Assembly (NCBI RefSeq): GCF_019703515.2
Contig: NC_059372.1
Coordinates: 27,579,931-27,643,930, forward strand
DNA length: 64,000 bases
Direction of reading: 5' to 3'
Source: Myxocyprinus asiaticus
Taxonomy: Eukaryota; Chordata; Actinopteri; Cypriniformes; Catostomidae
The notes beneath the pieces are model-generated. The model had not been told where the DNA came from and ran no database searches. It saw only the letters and a program-made list of their open reading frames with translations. This document shows, piece after piece, positions 1-11,219 of this stretch (position 1 is its first letter; each line of letters begins with the position of its first letter). The position numbers were made by a program, and so were the translations under genes.

Positions 1-2213
1 CCGCCTTAAAAGCTTTTCCGACCAATCCTTTCTTAGCAACTGTTGCGGTCCACCATTTCTCTTCCCTCATTCCCAAATGAACATGTATAATATCAGCAAG
101 GACACTTACATTTGCTCCAAGGTAAAATAAAGCTAATAACCGAACGTTAATTAATTTATGTACTGTATTGATTCAGGTCTTGGTTAAGGCGATAGTAAAT
201 AAACAGTTCACAGCATCATAGTGAGTGTGTTATGAGGCGTTAAGAGCAGTTCTGTTCTCTTGCACTGTTATCATCATCAAATTATGCTTTTCTTTTTTCA
301 AGTGACTGTGGTAATCGTTTGCCTCAATTCTGATTCACAGTCTCTACAGTTTTCAATCAAATTATTGTGTAATTTAACAGTTTCAGATAAATATGCTTTA
401 AAATGTCACTCTTCATTGTAGCCCACCTAATAATATTATCAATTCCGTTTAGGAGAATATTTTGCCAAAAACCATCCCGTTCACGGCAATCTCCCATTCA
501 TTTCATGTGGGAAGTTCTGCATAGCTTGTCAGAGCGAGCTACGGTTACCAAGGGTGGCGGAGCTTAGTGAAGGGTCAATTATGTCCATGTTGCGTCAAAA
601 TCTTTTATTTTTCTCTTTAACGTATGTTTTTGCAGTGGCTGAGCATTGTAACCTTTTGAATAATTCATTCAAAATTTGTTCCTTATGCTTCAAAGAGCAC
701 CAATGTTAATTTGAGAGGTTGTCAACTAGTCTTCATTTACTTAATGTATAAAATAGCAACAAAAAAAAAACAGTTCTCAGCTGGTTTTGGATGTGTAGTT
801 GATATAAAGAACACAAAATAATCACCATTACAATATCAAGGGAAATAATCGACCATCCCAGAGGATGTCATCATTTATCAGCACTTTTGTCAGCCATGTT
901 GAATTTGTCATAAAAACAATGACATTTTATAAAGAGGACAGTCATATAGAATTATAAGAAGGGATCAAAGGTGGACATTATGGACCCAGGGTGGTTTGGA
1001 TGTAACATCACACCCTAAATATGGTTAGAAATGACTTAAATATCTGTTCACTCCAGTACAAATGCATCAGAGGGTTAAAGCACATTCGTGAATGTGTCTG
1101 TTAGCCACCAAGTCGTATGTTTTTCTGTCACCTAAGTGTTAGTGGATACACCTAGCTTATTTTTAGCAGAGTCTCCCACTGTTACGTTGGTTTTTCTGTC
1201 ATGTTCTTGCTACGTTGCCCGTGTGTTTGTGTATATGCGTGATGTTCAACTCCAGTGGATTTAGCTTCTTAGCTGCAGCTCCCCTTTACACAAACACACA
1301 AAAACACTTCTGCCTGTGCAAATGTGGTAGTCAATCGTGCACTCTCAGAAAAAAGGTACCGTTTAAGGTTCAAGGCTGTCACTGAGTTGGTCCCCTTGTT
1401 TTGGGAACAAATTTTTACCCCTAAGGAGACAAAAAGGCAAAAGTTTTCCCCAAAGAAACACAACATACAAATGTTCCTTTTAAAGGTACACAATAGGTCC
1501 TTAGGGTACAGTTATGAACCCAAAATTCGTTTTTGGGTAGCATCATCGAGCCAGCATTAACAAACCACACTACAATTAGCCCCCAACAACACTGACTAAC
1601 GACCCACTAAAAAGATTCTGTAACCTTTTTAGTGGCTCTGCCACCATTCCACAGAGCAGTGGAGAACATTAAGCTCCTTGTTCATTTGACAGAATTACGA
1701 CTTAAAAAGCAAATGTGCTTTGGGTTCTTGTAAAGTGGTCATCTGTGCCCTACTTCCGCTTATTGAATGTGTTGTGCCTCTAACTATCCCTCAGAGACCA
1801 AAACATTGACATTGATTATGTATTATCTTTTTTACTTCTTGAAAGATGTTTTAGGAAGCTACTGATGAATTTGAGTGAATTTAGCAAGCTGAGACATTCA
1901 ATATGCAACTTTTTCCGAGTTCAGAGTGTCAGCTACTGTTATGTGTATTTTTTTTTTTTTTTTTACAGTTTTTAAATAAAAATAGGTATTTAATTGCTTG
2001 AAACAGACATTGCAATTCTCTATGCTGGATCTTTGATAGCTATGTAGAGCATTAGAACCAAAAAGTATCTTTCTTTATTGACAACTATTCAAAAGTAGGG
2101 CATTCTGACATTTTTTGCAACATTTAAAACACAAATAATTCATTAGTTTTGCCAAAAACTGTGACCTTTTATTTTTTTTATTTTTATTTTTTTTGAGAGG
2201 ACAGATGGGATAC
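1..2213. other. intronic stretch without recognised gene
   Basis: No exon, RNA gene or complete transposon was recognised. The short open frames around 1269-1560 overlap on opposite strands and have no domain signature. The segment 1340-1560 is A-rich and has the feel of a dispersed repeat remnant, but I cannot name it. A T-run lies at about 1949-1964. Confidence 0.5.
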
Positions 2214-3003
2214 TTAAAAGGATAGTTCATCCAAAAATGAAAATTCTGTCATTATTTATTCACCCTGATGTTGTTCTAAACCCATATGACTTTATTTCTT
2301 CCGTGAAACCTTATAGAGCGCAACCATGCCCGTCTCGGTTCCGGAAGTATTTTCCCTATTAATTTCTTCCATAGACTTTTAATAAAATCCTTCTTAAATG
2401 TGTTGTGAGCCATGAACCAAACCAACCAGCTCCGTGGAGAATCACAACATCACAAACTTTGTTTTTCCATAAAGCATTGCGAATGATGTCACTGAATAAA
2501 AACGATGAGAATATATAAACTATTGATTTTAGGCTGTTGATTATAAGTACAGAAACAATATATTTTATGTTTATTGCAAAATATCCTGAAATGTACAAAT
2601 ATATAAGTAGTTTAAGGGTGAAAGGCGACCGACTCGATTACGTCATTCACTGTGTGTCATTGGAGTAAAAGGAGGTTTATTTTATAATTGTCATTAAAAA
2701 AAATTACATTTTAATGAACATTTCTGTCCTTAATATTTTTATTATGTGGTAACTGTTTTATAAAAGCAATAAGGAACTCAAGACTGTGCCATATTGTGAA
2801 TATAGTCATGGCTGAAAGGGGTTGCAGGCACTCTGCTTCGCGTCAGGCCTAACAACGCCCTTCAAGCCTTGACAATATCCACAATATAGCTCAGCCTCTC
2901 GTACCTTATTGCTTAAAAAGAAAATGATCATATGGGTTTTGAGCAACATGAAGGTGAGCAAATTATGTCAGAATTTAAATTTTGGGGTGAACTTTTCCTT
3001 TAA
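2214..3003. repeat. Angel-type TTAA foldback element, long loop
   Basis: The left arm starts with TTAA then a variant of the GGATAGTTCA end. The right arm, reading toward 3003, is its inverted complement ending GAACTTTTCCTTTAA. The arms share the cyprinid Angel-like sequence (AAAATGAAAATTCTGTC and following) for about 100 bp and enclose a loop of roughly 600 bp. Flanking TTAA at both ends fits a TTAA-target DNA transposon. The family name is recalled, not searched. Confidence 0.75.
2764..2914. repeat. 151-bp near-palindrome inside the Angel loop
   Basis: Starts AAGCAATAAGG and ends CCTTATTGCTT. The two halves match imperfectly around a centre near 2840, including ATATTGTG opposite CACAATAT and the TTCGCGTC region. 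It is a second small inverted-repeat element nested in the loop of the 2214-3003 element. Confidence 0.65.
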
Positions 3004-3581
3004 AAGTGTAAAATGGGCTTATATTTTTGTTTTGACTTGGAGCTTGTACAAACTCAAACATGTTTTTGTACTCTTGAAATGAAGTCGTAGAGTCATTGGA
3101 GACCAGAGCTTACTGCAGGGCTTTTGACATGAATGACTCGGGTTCAACTAATTCAAAGTGGAAGCTCAGTCTGAGTCTATGAAGCAGAGCTGATGCTAGA
3201 TTAGGAGCAGGGGGTTAGAGATCGGCTTCTCGTCTGTGCTGCTCTGCTCTGAATGAGCTGGCTTACAGTTGGAAATCGGGTCATGAGCAATTCCCTCTAA
3301 CTGTCTCTCGCTCTCAATATTCATGCTCTCTGTCCATGCCCTCTCTCCATCGCTTTACCTCTGTCCTTTCTCTGTAAAGCTCCTCTAGTTTTCTCAATCT
3401 TTACCTCATTCCCATATAACACATTGATCAGATTATGGAGGAAAAAGGCCACATCAGTGGATTAGTGACAGTCATGAACAAAGAGGGTGATGGTTACTGA
3501 GTTGCATGGATCAGAGTGTGACTAATGAAGTGTGTGGATGAGCACAGTGTATCATCTGTGATAATCATTAGTCATATTGTT

Positions 3582-3700
3582 AAAGAGAGAGTTCATCCAA
3601 AAATAAAAATTCTGTCATCGGTTACTCACCCTCATTTTACTTTTGTATAAAATGTGATGTTTTGCAGAAGATCCAAGGTGCTCTTTTCTATCAAATGAAA
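3582..3700. repeat. solo left arm of an Angel-type element
   Basis: A single diverged copy of the Angel-like arm (GAGTTCATCCAAAAATA, then TTCTGTCATC and TTACTCACCCTCAT). No matching right arm is seen within the next kilobase, so this is a truncated copy. Confidence 0.6.
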
Positions 3701-4642
3701 GGGGACCAGGGACAGCCGTGAGAGCTTAACAATTAATCAAAATAAAATCAGTCACAATATGACAGTGCGATTATCAATTTGCAAAGCCTTTGCGGTTTGA
3801 TAAAGTATATAACTTTTAATGTCAAAATACATTCTACTATTGCATTTTATTGTTCATTGACCACTATAAGTATGTAATTTGTGGGTTTACCTCCCCCAAA
3901 AGTATAAACACTGAGCCTCCCAGGCATTATCAAAACATTGATGTTTATAATTTGATGCTCAGCCCCACCCATCCCATTCTAGCTCAACCTATAGCATGAG
4001 TTTGGGTTGTGGCTACTTGTAATAAGCTGTTCATCTGGGGGAATATGAACATCCAGGGTAGACGTGTGCAGAGGAAAATAAATTTAGCTTCGCCAAAATT
4101 CGAAGACTTGCTAAAAGACACAGAGACGGAGAAACGAGTAAAACCAGAGTGAACATTAGCCGTGTATTTACAAGTTGGAGGACTTTGAGGGAATTTTTGG
4201 GATTCGACGGAGACGCCAGACTTGTCGAGTTGTTTCTTGACAGGTAAGCTACACTCAAGGTATTACGACACAAATTGGCTCATTACTTTTGAATATGTGT
4301 TGTTACACTTACTAGTTACCAGTAGAATCATCCTGTCTCATATGTTTGATCCTCTGCACACTCAGCTGCCATTCAGTCTGGCGATTGTTATCAGACAACT
4401 TGATTCCTCTGCCATGCTTTCTGTCCGATATGTATATGTTATAGTGGTCTTGTTTATTACGACGTTAAAACATTTATTACTTTTATTTAGTATGTCCTAT
4501 TTGTTCATAGGGAATTAGAGAGTTGAAAGGGCATGATGAATCTAAGGGTTGTTGGCAAAGGATGTTTAAAAATATACTTTCATTTTATAATTCCGTTTGG
4601 TGCCACTTGTAGTGCAGAAATTACAAACTTCACCTTAAAATA
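3701..4642. other. no gene seen
   Basis: AT-rich sequence with short opposing open frames only. No domain, splice-bounded exon or recognisable repeat was found. Confidence 0.5.
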
Positions 4643-5178
4643 CAGTTGTGCTCAAAAGTTTGCATACCCTGGCAGAAATTGTGAAATTTTGGCATTGATT
4701 TTGAAAATGACTGATCATGCAAAAAATGCTTAATTTATTTAAGGATAGTGATCATATGAAGCCATTTATCATCACATAGTTGTTTGGCTCCTTTTTAAAT
4801 CATAATGATAACAGAAATCATCCAAATGGCCCTGATCAAAAGTTTACATACCCACAAGTATGTACACACACACAGGTTTAAATAGCAATTAAAGGTTAAT
4901 TTCCCACACCTGTGGCTTTTTAAATTGCAATTAGTGTCTGTGAATAAATAGTCAATGAGTTTGTTAGCTCTCATGTGGATGCACTGAGCAGAAAAGAACT
5001 GTCAAAATACCTGCGTAACAAGGTAATGGAACTTTATAAAGATGGAAAAGGATATAAAAAGATATCCAAAGCCTTGAAAATGCCAGTCAGTACTGTTGAA
5101 TCACTTATTAAGAAGTGGAAAATTCAGGGATCTCTTGATACCAAGCCAAGGTCAGGTAGACCAAGAAAGATTTCCGCT
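4643..5178 (+). mobile_element. truncated Tc1-like element, left end
   Basis: Preceded by TA at 4641-4642. It opens with CAGTTGTGCTCAAAAGTTT and has an inner direct-repeat copy (GATCAAAAGTTTACATACCC) near 4837, the IR/DR arrangement of fish Tc1 elements. A transposase start follows, and similarity ends at about 5178, where unrelated sequence and a SINE take over. The right end of the element is not found. Confidence 0.8.
4975..5178 (+). pseudogene. Tc1-like transposase N-terminal fragment
   Basis: About 67 codons encode the paired-type helix-turn-helix N-terminus of a Tc1 transposase. Visible landmarks are a first helix with KELSKYLRNKVMELYKDG, then VSTVESLIKKWK, then the GRPR-type hook RSGRPRKIS. 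A complete Tc1 transposase is about 340 residues and carries a DD34E catalytic domain, all of which is absent. The frame opens with GTG where the family has ATG, so the start is probably mutated. The following codons (to 5226) belong to foreign sequence. This is a dead fragment. Confidence 0.8.
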
Positions 5179-5213
5179 TCCCGCTTCCTCCTTCCCAAGA
5201 AAGACAGAGACTG

Positions 5214-5605
5214 GGGGCCTGGGTAGCTCAGCAAGTAAAGATGCTGACTACCACACCTGGAGTCGCAAGTTCAAATACAGGGTGTGCTGAGTGACTCCAG
5301 TCAGGTTTCCTAAGCAACCAATTGGCCCGGTTGCTAGGGCGGGTAGAGTCACGTTGGGTTAACCTCCTTGTGGTCACTATAATGTGGTTCTCACTCTCGT
5401 TTGGGTGAGTGGTGAGTTGTGCGTGGATGCCGCGGTGAATAGCGTGAAGCCTCCACACGCACTAGGTCTCCGCGGTAACGCGCTCAACAAGCCACATGAT
5501 AAGATGTGCAGATTGACTGTCTCAGACATGCCACCACGAGGACCTAGAGCGCATTGGGAATTGGGCATGCCAAATTGGGAAGAAAAAGGGGAAAAAAAAA
5601 AGATT
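5214..5605 (+). repeat. tRNA-derived SINE, full length
   Basis: The 5' head GGGTAGCTCAGCAAGTAAAG with downstream AGTTCAAATACAG corresponds to the A and B boxes of a tRNA-type pol III promoter. The body contains TTGGCCCGGTTGCTAGG and TATAATGTGGTTCTC, and the copy ends in an A-rich tail. The same family occurs at 9523, 12138, 45870 and 61540. It resembles the cyprinid HAmo-type SINE from memory. GACAGAG occurs at 5203-5209 and 5607-5613 and may be the target duplication. Confidence 0.85.
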
Positions 5606-5613
5606 TGACAGAG

Positions 5614-7094
5614 CTATTTTACCTTCAAGGTGGGACTTCCTTTCTACACCTGTTGACCGTTGGCTGCCATTGGGCATTCCAATTTCTCCCATTTTAATTT
5701 TAATAGAAGTGGCCTGTCTTTTCTTAATAGTCTCTATTTTGACACACAGGAAATGTTCATGGAACGATGACATCACTTGATGTCATCAACGAACAGTCCT
5801 TGAAATGGTCTGTAGTGCAAACTGCTTAACACCTGAAGCACAGACAGCACACTTATTAAAGCACTGGCACTAAAACATCAAAACTAAAAATAGTATATAA
5901 GAACTAGTCAACTTTATGAATCAACTGGTTGGTTGTCAGACCATTGTGACCGATCCCTAGTATCTATACTGACATATTTAATCTGTGCCAGAGTCTTTAT
6001 GTGTGTGTGGATACCCAGCTGTATCTTCACTGGGATTTGCCTGACAGAATGGGAACTGATGCTGACGCCTCCCTGGTGAGATACGGAACAGATTGGAGTC
6101 TGAGCCCCACTCTCCTGACTCATTAATCTCCTCTTTAATTCATTTACATTACACACAAGATTGTCCGTATTGCCAGACGAGCACAAATGACACCTCCGCA
6201 GACAGATCCTCCAGATATGACCTAAAATAAAACAAGGAGGTTGGCCTCTTGGATGGCTTTTACATACTCTACTGTAATCTGATTGGATGTCCGGTGGTCT
6301 AAATTTCTTTTCGGCCAAGGGTTTAGTGGCTTCTGTTTTGTTGAAGTCACCGTAATTGTCCTCATAAAGCTACATTTATGAGGTGTGGGACTGAAGACAC
6401 GTTTCTAGTTCCAGGTGTCTTCACCTCTCACTAAAGGATTGCATAACTTAACATTAATGATGGCAAGGACAGCTGTGATTGGGATGTAGTATAAAAGATA
6501 ACAAAGTCTGTCCACACTGAGAACAGTTTGTCTAGGTACAGTGAATGAAGCAACAGAGTTGCTGGAAATCAGTCGAGGCCCCCTTTGCTGTGGTTTTAAT
6601 TTCTGTGCTTGGAAAACTATTTGGAAACGCATTAATGATGATAAAACTTGGCACAATTAGGTGACCTGCCTTTGCTGACTCTTTTGCTAGACTGTAAGTG
6701 GCAATTTTGTCCACTGTATGTAATCCTGGGTTATCTTGCTTTATCCAGGTTATTATTCAAACGTACTTTTAAAGTTATATTTATAAGGTTTATAACATTG
6801 ATTGGTCCACTGTACACGATCAAGCACTCAACCAAGTTTTAATAACTTCCTGACCATCTGTGGAAATGTTGCCACATAAAATTGATTGATTTAATCAATT
6901 AGGCTCTTTATCTCTAGGTAATGTGTTGCCCTAACTGTTTGACATGTTTAAAATGTTTCCCTCATACACTGAAACTAAACACAGTTCATGAATAATTAAT
7001 GAGCAAGCATTAAGGCAGTTTATGGTTGGTTGTTTGTTGCTAAACAACTCACTGTAACATTCCAAAAAATGTTCACACTGTAAAACTTTGGCAC
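5614..7094. other. no gene seen
   Basis: No recognised exon or transposon. The 134-codon minus-strand frame at 5914-6318 has no domain features and no supporting splice or start context. It is taken as chance. Confidence 0.5.
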
Positions 7095-7470
7095 TTGGGC
7101 TGGGTATCGATACAGATTTCATGGTTTGATTTGATTCAGATTCACAAGTTCTCGATTAAATTATGATACGATTTGATTCGACTGTGGTTCTTTTGTAATT
7201 AAGCAATAATGTCCATTTTGCTTGCATATGAAAGAAATTCCGTCTCAGCTAATACTGTCAATTATACAAGGAAACTTCCAACTTAGTACATTATGAAAAT
7301 ATTCATTTAAATTTTTTTACAACAGGGCCTGAACAGTTAAAAATTAAATGCTATTCATTTAACATTTAATAATCAACTAAAACTGAAGTAAACATAAAAA
7401 TAAAAGATTGATCTTAGGATTTTAAGAATCGCTATTGAGAACGTTCAAATGAGGATGATGATGATCAGAA
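7095..7470. repeat. hAT-like non-autonomous repeat, copy A
   Basis: Begins near GGGCTGGGTATCGATAC and includes AATAATGTCCATTTTGCTTGCATATGA. It ends with GATTGATCTTAGGATTTTAAG and AATCGCTATTGAGAACG. The same blocks recur at 7755-10334 and 22433-22860, showing a dispersed family. The GGGCTGGG-type end suggests hAT, but no clear 8-bp duplication was found here. Confidence 0.5.
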
Positions 7471-7548
7471 AAAGCACGGCAATTAAGGGTTGGCACCACA
7501 AATGTGCCATTAACCCTACTCTGATCAGTATTTCAAACATTTGGAACT

Positions 7549-7750
7549 CCAAAGGAATATTCTGGGTTCAATACAAGTTAACCTCAATCAACAGCATTTG
7601 TGGCATAATGTTGATTACCACAAAAATGTATGTTCATTTGACCCTCCTTTTCTTATAAAAAAGCAAGAATCTGGGTTACAGTGAGGCACTTACAGTGAAA
7701 GAGAATGGGGCCAATCCATGAACATTAAAATACTCACTTTTTCAGAAGTA
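7549..7750. repeat. dispersed repeat between the two hAT-like copies
   Basis: AAAGGAATATTCTGGGTTC followed by CATTTGTGGCATAATG and GGGTTACAGTGAGGCACTT is a segment I recall as recurring in cyprinid genomes. No class assignment is possible from this copy alone. Confidence 0.4.
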
Positions 7751-8752
7751 TTTCACAAGATACAGATTTCCCGATTCAATTCCAATTCACAAGCTCTCAA
7801 TTTGATTCCGATTTCAATTCAGTATCGATTCATATGGATATATTTTAGTTATAATGTCCATTTTACTTGCATATGAAAAATTCTCTGCCAGCTAATGCTG
7901 GTAATTATACAGGGGACCTTCTAACTAGGTACATTACGAAAATATTAATTTTACTTAATTTTGGTTACATTTTGTTTTTAAAAAAGTGAACAAATCCATG
8001 TATTCAATTAAAAAATATGCTAATATATTGCATATAATATTTTTTGTTGCATGTTTGTTTAATAAAAATAATTTATACTATTTACAGGTATTTACAATGA
8101 TTTGTTGAACACATGTTAAAAACCAGCACTGTTTCTTTAAGAATGATGGTATTTCAATAAACAGCATCTGTATATGAGCAAATGTTAACAAGAGAGACTC
8201 GAACGGCTTTATCTCATCTGTCCCATGCATGATTAGAATGAAATGTTTATTTATTTAATTATTTATATCAACAACTGACTGTAAAGAACAGAAAGGGTAT
8301 TAAAAGAGACATTATACAATGGCAAATGGGTAGCGTGGATCTCGTCTTTGGATGTACAGTTGAAGTCAGAAATTTACATACATACACTTAGGTTGAAGTC
8401 AATAAAACTAATTTTTTAACCACTCTACAGATTTCATATTAGCAAACTATAGTTTTGGCAAGTCATTTAAGACATCTACTTTGTGCATGATACAAGTAAT
8501 TTTTCCATCAATTGTTTACAGACAGATTGCTTCACTTTTAATTGACTACATCACAATTCCAGTGGGTCAGAAGTTTACATTAACTGAGTAAACTGTGCCT
8601 TTACGCAGCTTGGAAAATTCCAGAAAATTATGTCAAGCCTTTAGGAAATTAGCCAATTAGCTTCTGATGGGCTAATTGGAGTCAATTGGAGGTGTACCTG
8701 TGGATGTATTTTAAGGCCTACCTTCAAACTCAGTGCCTCTTTGCTTGACATC

Positions 8753-9430
8753 ATGGGAAAATCTAAAGAAATCAGCCAAGACCTCTGAAAAAAAATTGTG
8801 GACCTCCACAAGTCTGGTTCATCCTTGGGAGCAATTTCCAAATGCCTGAAGGTACCACGTTCATCTGTACAAACAATAGCACGCAAGTATAAACACCATG
8901 CCATCATACTGCTCAGGAAGGAGATGCATTCTGTCTCCTAGAGATGAACGTAGTTTGGTGCAAAAAGTGCAAATCAATCCCAGAACAACAGTAAAGGACC
9001 TTGTGAAGATACTGGAGGAAACAGGTAGATAAGTATCTATAATCACTGTAAAACAAGTCCTATATCGACATAATCTGAAAAGCTGCTCAGCAAGGAAGAA
9101 GCCACTGCTCCAAAACCGCCATAAAAAAGCCAGACTACAGTTTGCAAGTGCACATACCTCCAAAGTTGTGGCAAAATGGCTTAAGGACAACAAAGTCAAG
9201 GTATTGGAGTGGCCATCACAAAGCCCTGACCTCAATCCGATGGATATTTGTGGGCAGAACTGAAAAAGCGTGTGCGAGTAAGGAGGCCTAAAAACCTGAC
9301 TCAGTTACACCAGTTCTGTCTGGAAGAATGGGCCAAAATTCCAGCAACTTATTGTGAGAAGCTTGTGGAAGGCTACCCAAAACGTTTGACCCAAGTTAAA
9401 CAATTTAAAGGCGATGCTACCAAATACTAA
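8753..9430 (+). pseudogene. Tc1-like transposase, internally deleted
   Basis: The frame starts with ATG in CATCATGGG and encodes the N-terminus [11 protein letters not shown] followed at once by a TGA stop, then [18 protein letters not shown]. The C-terminal 60 codons are intact from 9248 and end in DATKY. Compared with the full-length copy at 21018-22040, about 333 bp are missing at the junction near 9151. That removes the first two catalytic aspartates of the DDE triad. A one-base deletion near 9241 breaks the segment that holds the catalytic Glu (DLNP then frameshift). Further stops occur after 8900. The gene cannot encode a working transposase; its TIRs could still be mobilised in trans. 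Confidence 0.85.
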
Positions 9431-9522
9431 CAAAGTGTATGTAAACCTCTGACCCACTGGGAATGTGATGAAAGAAAGAAAAGCTGAAATAAATAATTCT
9501 CTCTACTATTATTCTGAAATAT

Positions 9523-9885
9523 CTTTTTTTTTTTTTTCTACATCCGGGTGGCGGAGGATGAATCTCAGTTGCCTCCGTGTCTGAGACCGTCAATCCGCTT
9601 ATCACGTGGCTTGTTGAGTGCATTACCTCAGAGACATTGCGCATGTGGAGGCTTCACGCTATTCTCCAAGGCATCCACGCACAACTCGCCACGTGCCCCA
9701 CTGAGAGTGAGAACCACATTATAGCAACCATGAGGAGGTTACCCCATGTGACTCTACCTCCTAGTAACCGGGCCAATGTGGTTGCTTAAGAGACCTGGCT
9801 GGAGTCACTCCGCATGCCCTGGATTTGAATTTGCGACTCCAGGGGTGGTAGTCAGCGTCTTTACTCGCTGAGCTACCCAGGCCCC
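9523..9885 (-). repeat. tRNA-derived SINE in antisense, 3' truncated
   Basis: Reads from the tRNA-like head at 9885 (GGGGCCTGGGTAGCTCAGCG on the minus strand) to a poly-A tail, seen as T-rich sequence at 9523-9538. It lacks the last part present in the copy at 5214. GAAAT flanks both sides as a possible short target duplication. It is inserted in the 3' untranslated part of the Tc1 element. Confidence 0.85.
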
Positions 9886-10438
9886 GAAATTTTTACATTG
9901 TTAAAATAAAGTAGTGATCCTAATTGACCTAAACAGGCAATGTTTTCTATGATTAAATTTCAGGACTTGTAAAAATCTGAGTTTAAATGTATTTGGCTAA
10001 GGTTTATGTTAACTTCTGACTTCAACTGTACATTACACGGAACAGCTTTTACACAAAACATGCAGTCAAAGGATCTTACTGCTGAATACTCCACCACTAT
10101 ACTACACAATTACTACTGGTGAGTAAAATGTAAACATTTACCAGCCAGTTGCCAAATATATACCTTTTAGTCTCATAGCACGAAGTTTGGTTGCTAATGC
10201 GAGTGATTTCCTATCATTGTAGTAGAGGGTTGCGCATAGATTAAAAGATCGATCTTGGGATTTAAGAATCAATATCGAGATTGTTCAAACGAAGATCGCG
10301 ATGCATCGGAAAATCAATATTTTTGCCCACCCTTAGTTAAAAGTGTCCTTAACCAGGGGTTAAAAAGATGTTAAGGGCAGAGTAAAAATCCTATTTGACT
10401 GGCTGACTATCAAACTTTCAATCAGTTTGAGTTTTGAG

Positions 10439-11211
10439 TAGGGATGTGCGGAACGACTAATTTCACTGATGTTTAAATGAAAATTTTGGAGTCAACTAGT
10501 CTAAAAAGTAAGAAATTCTCAGAAAACAGTCAAAACAGTGTGTGTTGTGTGTAAATGCAGCTGAAAAGTGGCATTTATCTATGATGTGCTTGCCTTGCAT
10601 TATGATCATTGTACATTAAATATAAAACATGACACGCAATCACTGAATCAACGTTAGAGAATACAGGCATATTTATTGAAAACATTGGATTCTATGCACG
10701 GAACATAGGCTACGTATTTCCGGTCAAATCTCAGGGGCTAACAATCTCCCGGTATCGTATTCGGCCAACGCAAAAGTGTCAAGAGTAGTAGCAAACTACT
10801 AAACAAATGTGATTTTATTTAGTAAAAGTATAAAAATGATCTCAGTTTCTCAGAAACTCCTTTTAAATAACGCATATGAAAAGTGATTTCCCTCCAAGTC
10901 ATATCTTCATCGTAGAAAGAAATAGTTTCCGGCACTGCGCCAGAAGTGAGCCCTCTTAGGCAAATGCAGAAGTGACCGTGCACACAGATTAAAAGATAGT
11001 TTAACCAGTTAAGCAGTCGGCACATCGTTTCAAATATCCTTTTTGTTTAGCAGGGTATAAAAAAAAAATCACACCTAGCCTAAAATAGTCATTTTCTAAG
11101 CTACTTAATCAAAAGCATACATTTAATATGGAAAAATATTGATCAACTAATAATTCCAGTGTCGACTAGCAGCATCAGAACATTTTAGTCGACTAGTCAA
11201 GCACATCCCAA
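10439..11211. mobile_element. 773-bp hAT-like non-autonomous element with 8-bp TSD
   Basis: Flanked by identical GTTTTGAG at 10431-10438 and 11212-11219. The ends TAGGGATGTGC and GCACATCCCAA are inverted copies with one mismatch. The 8-bp duplication is diagnostic of the hAT superfamily. Subterminal CGACTA/TAGTCG motifs recur at both ends. No transposase is encoded; the 68-codon minus frame inside has no domain. Confidence 0.75.
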
Positions 11212-11219
11212 GTTTTGAG

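Larger units (their letters stand above)
8357..10028 (+). mobile_element. Tc1-like element with internal deletion and SINE insertion
   Basis: Flanked by TA at 8355-8356 and 10029-10030. The ends are CAGTTGAAGTCAGAAATTT and its inverted form ending CTGACTTCAACTG. Inner direct repeats (GGGTCAGAAGTTTACAT near 8563, and TGACCCACTGGG near 9450) give the IR/DR structure. Between the ends lie a broken transposase (8753-9430) and a minus-strand SINE (9523-9885). Confidence 0.9.
7755..10334. repeat. hAT-like repeat, copy B, split by a Tc1 insertion
   Basis: Shares the TAATGTCCATTTTACTTGCATATGA block with copy A. Its middle and right parts, TACTATTTACAGGTATTTACA and the block ending GATCGATCTTGGGATTTAAG, match the copy at 22433-22860. 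The repeat is interrupted by the Tc1 element at 8357-10028 and resumes at 10031 with CATTACACGGAACA. The right end is near TTTGCCCACCCTTA. Confidence 0.6.

Noticed and set aside
5214..5290. tRNA gene-like sequence with A and B boxes
   Set aside because: It is the head of a dispersed SINE with several copies in the window, followed by a long SINE body. It is not a functional tRNA.
5914..6318. 134-codon open frame on the minus strand
   Set aside because: No domain, no splice or promoter context and low-information composition. Not supported as a gene.
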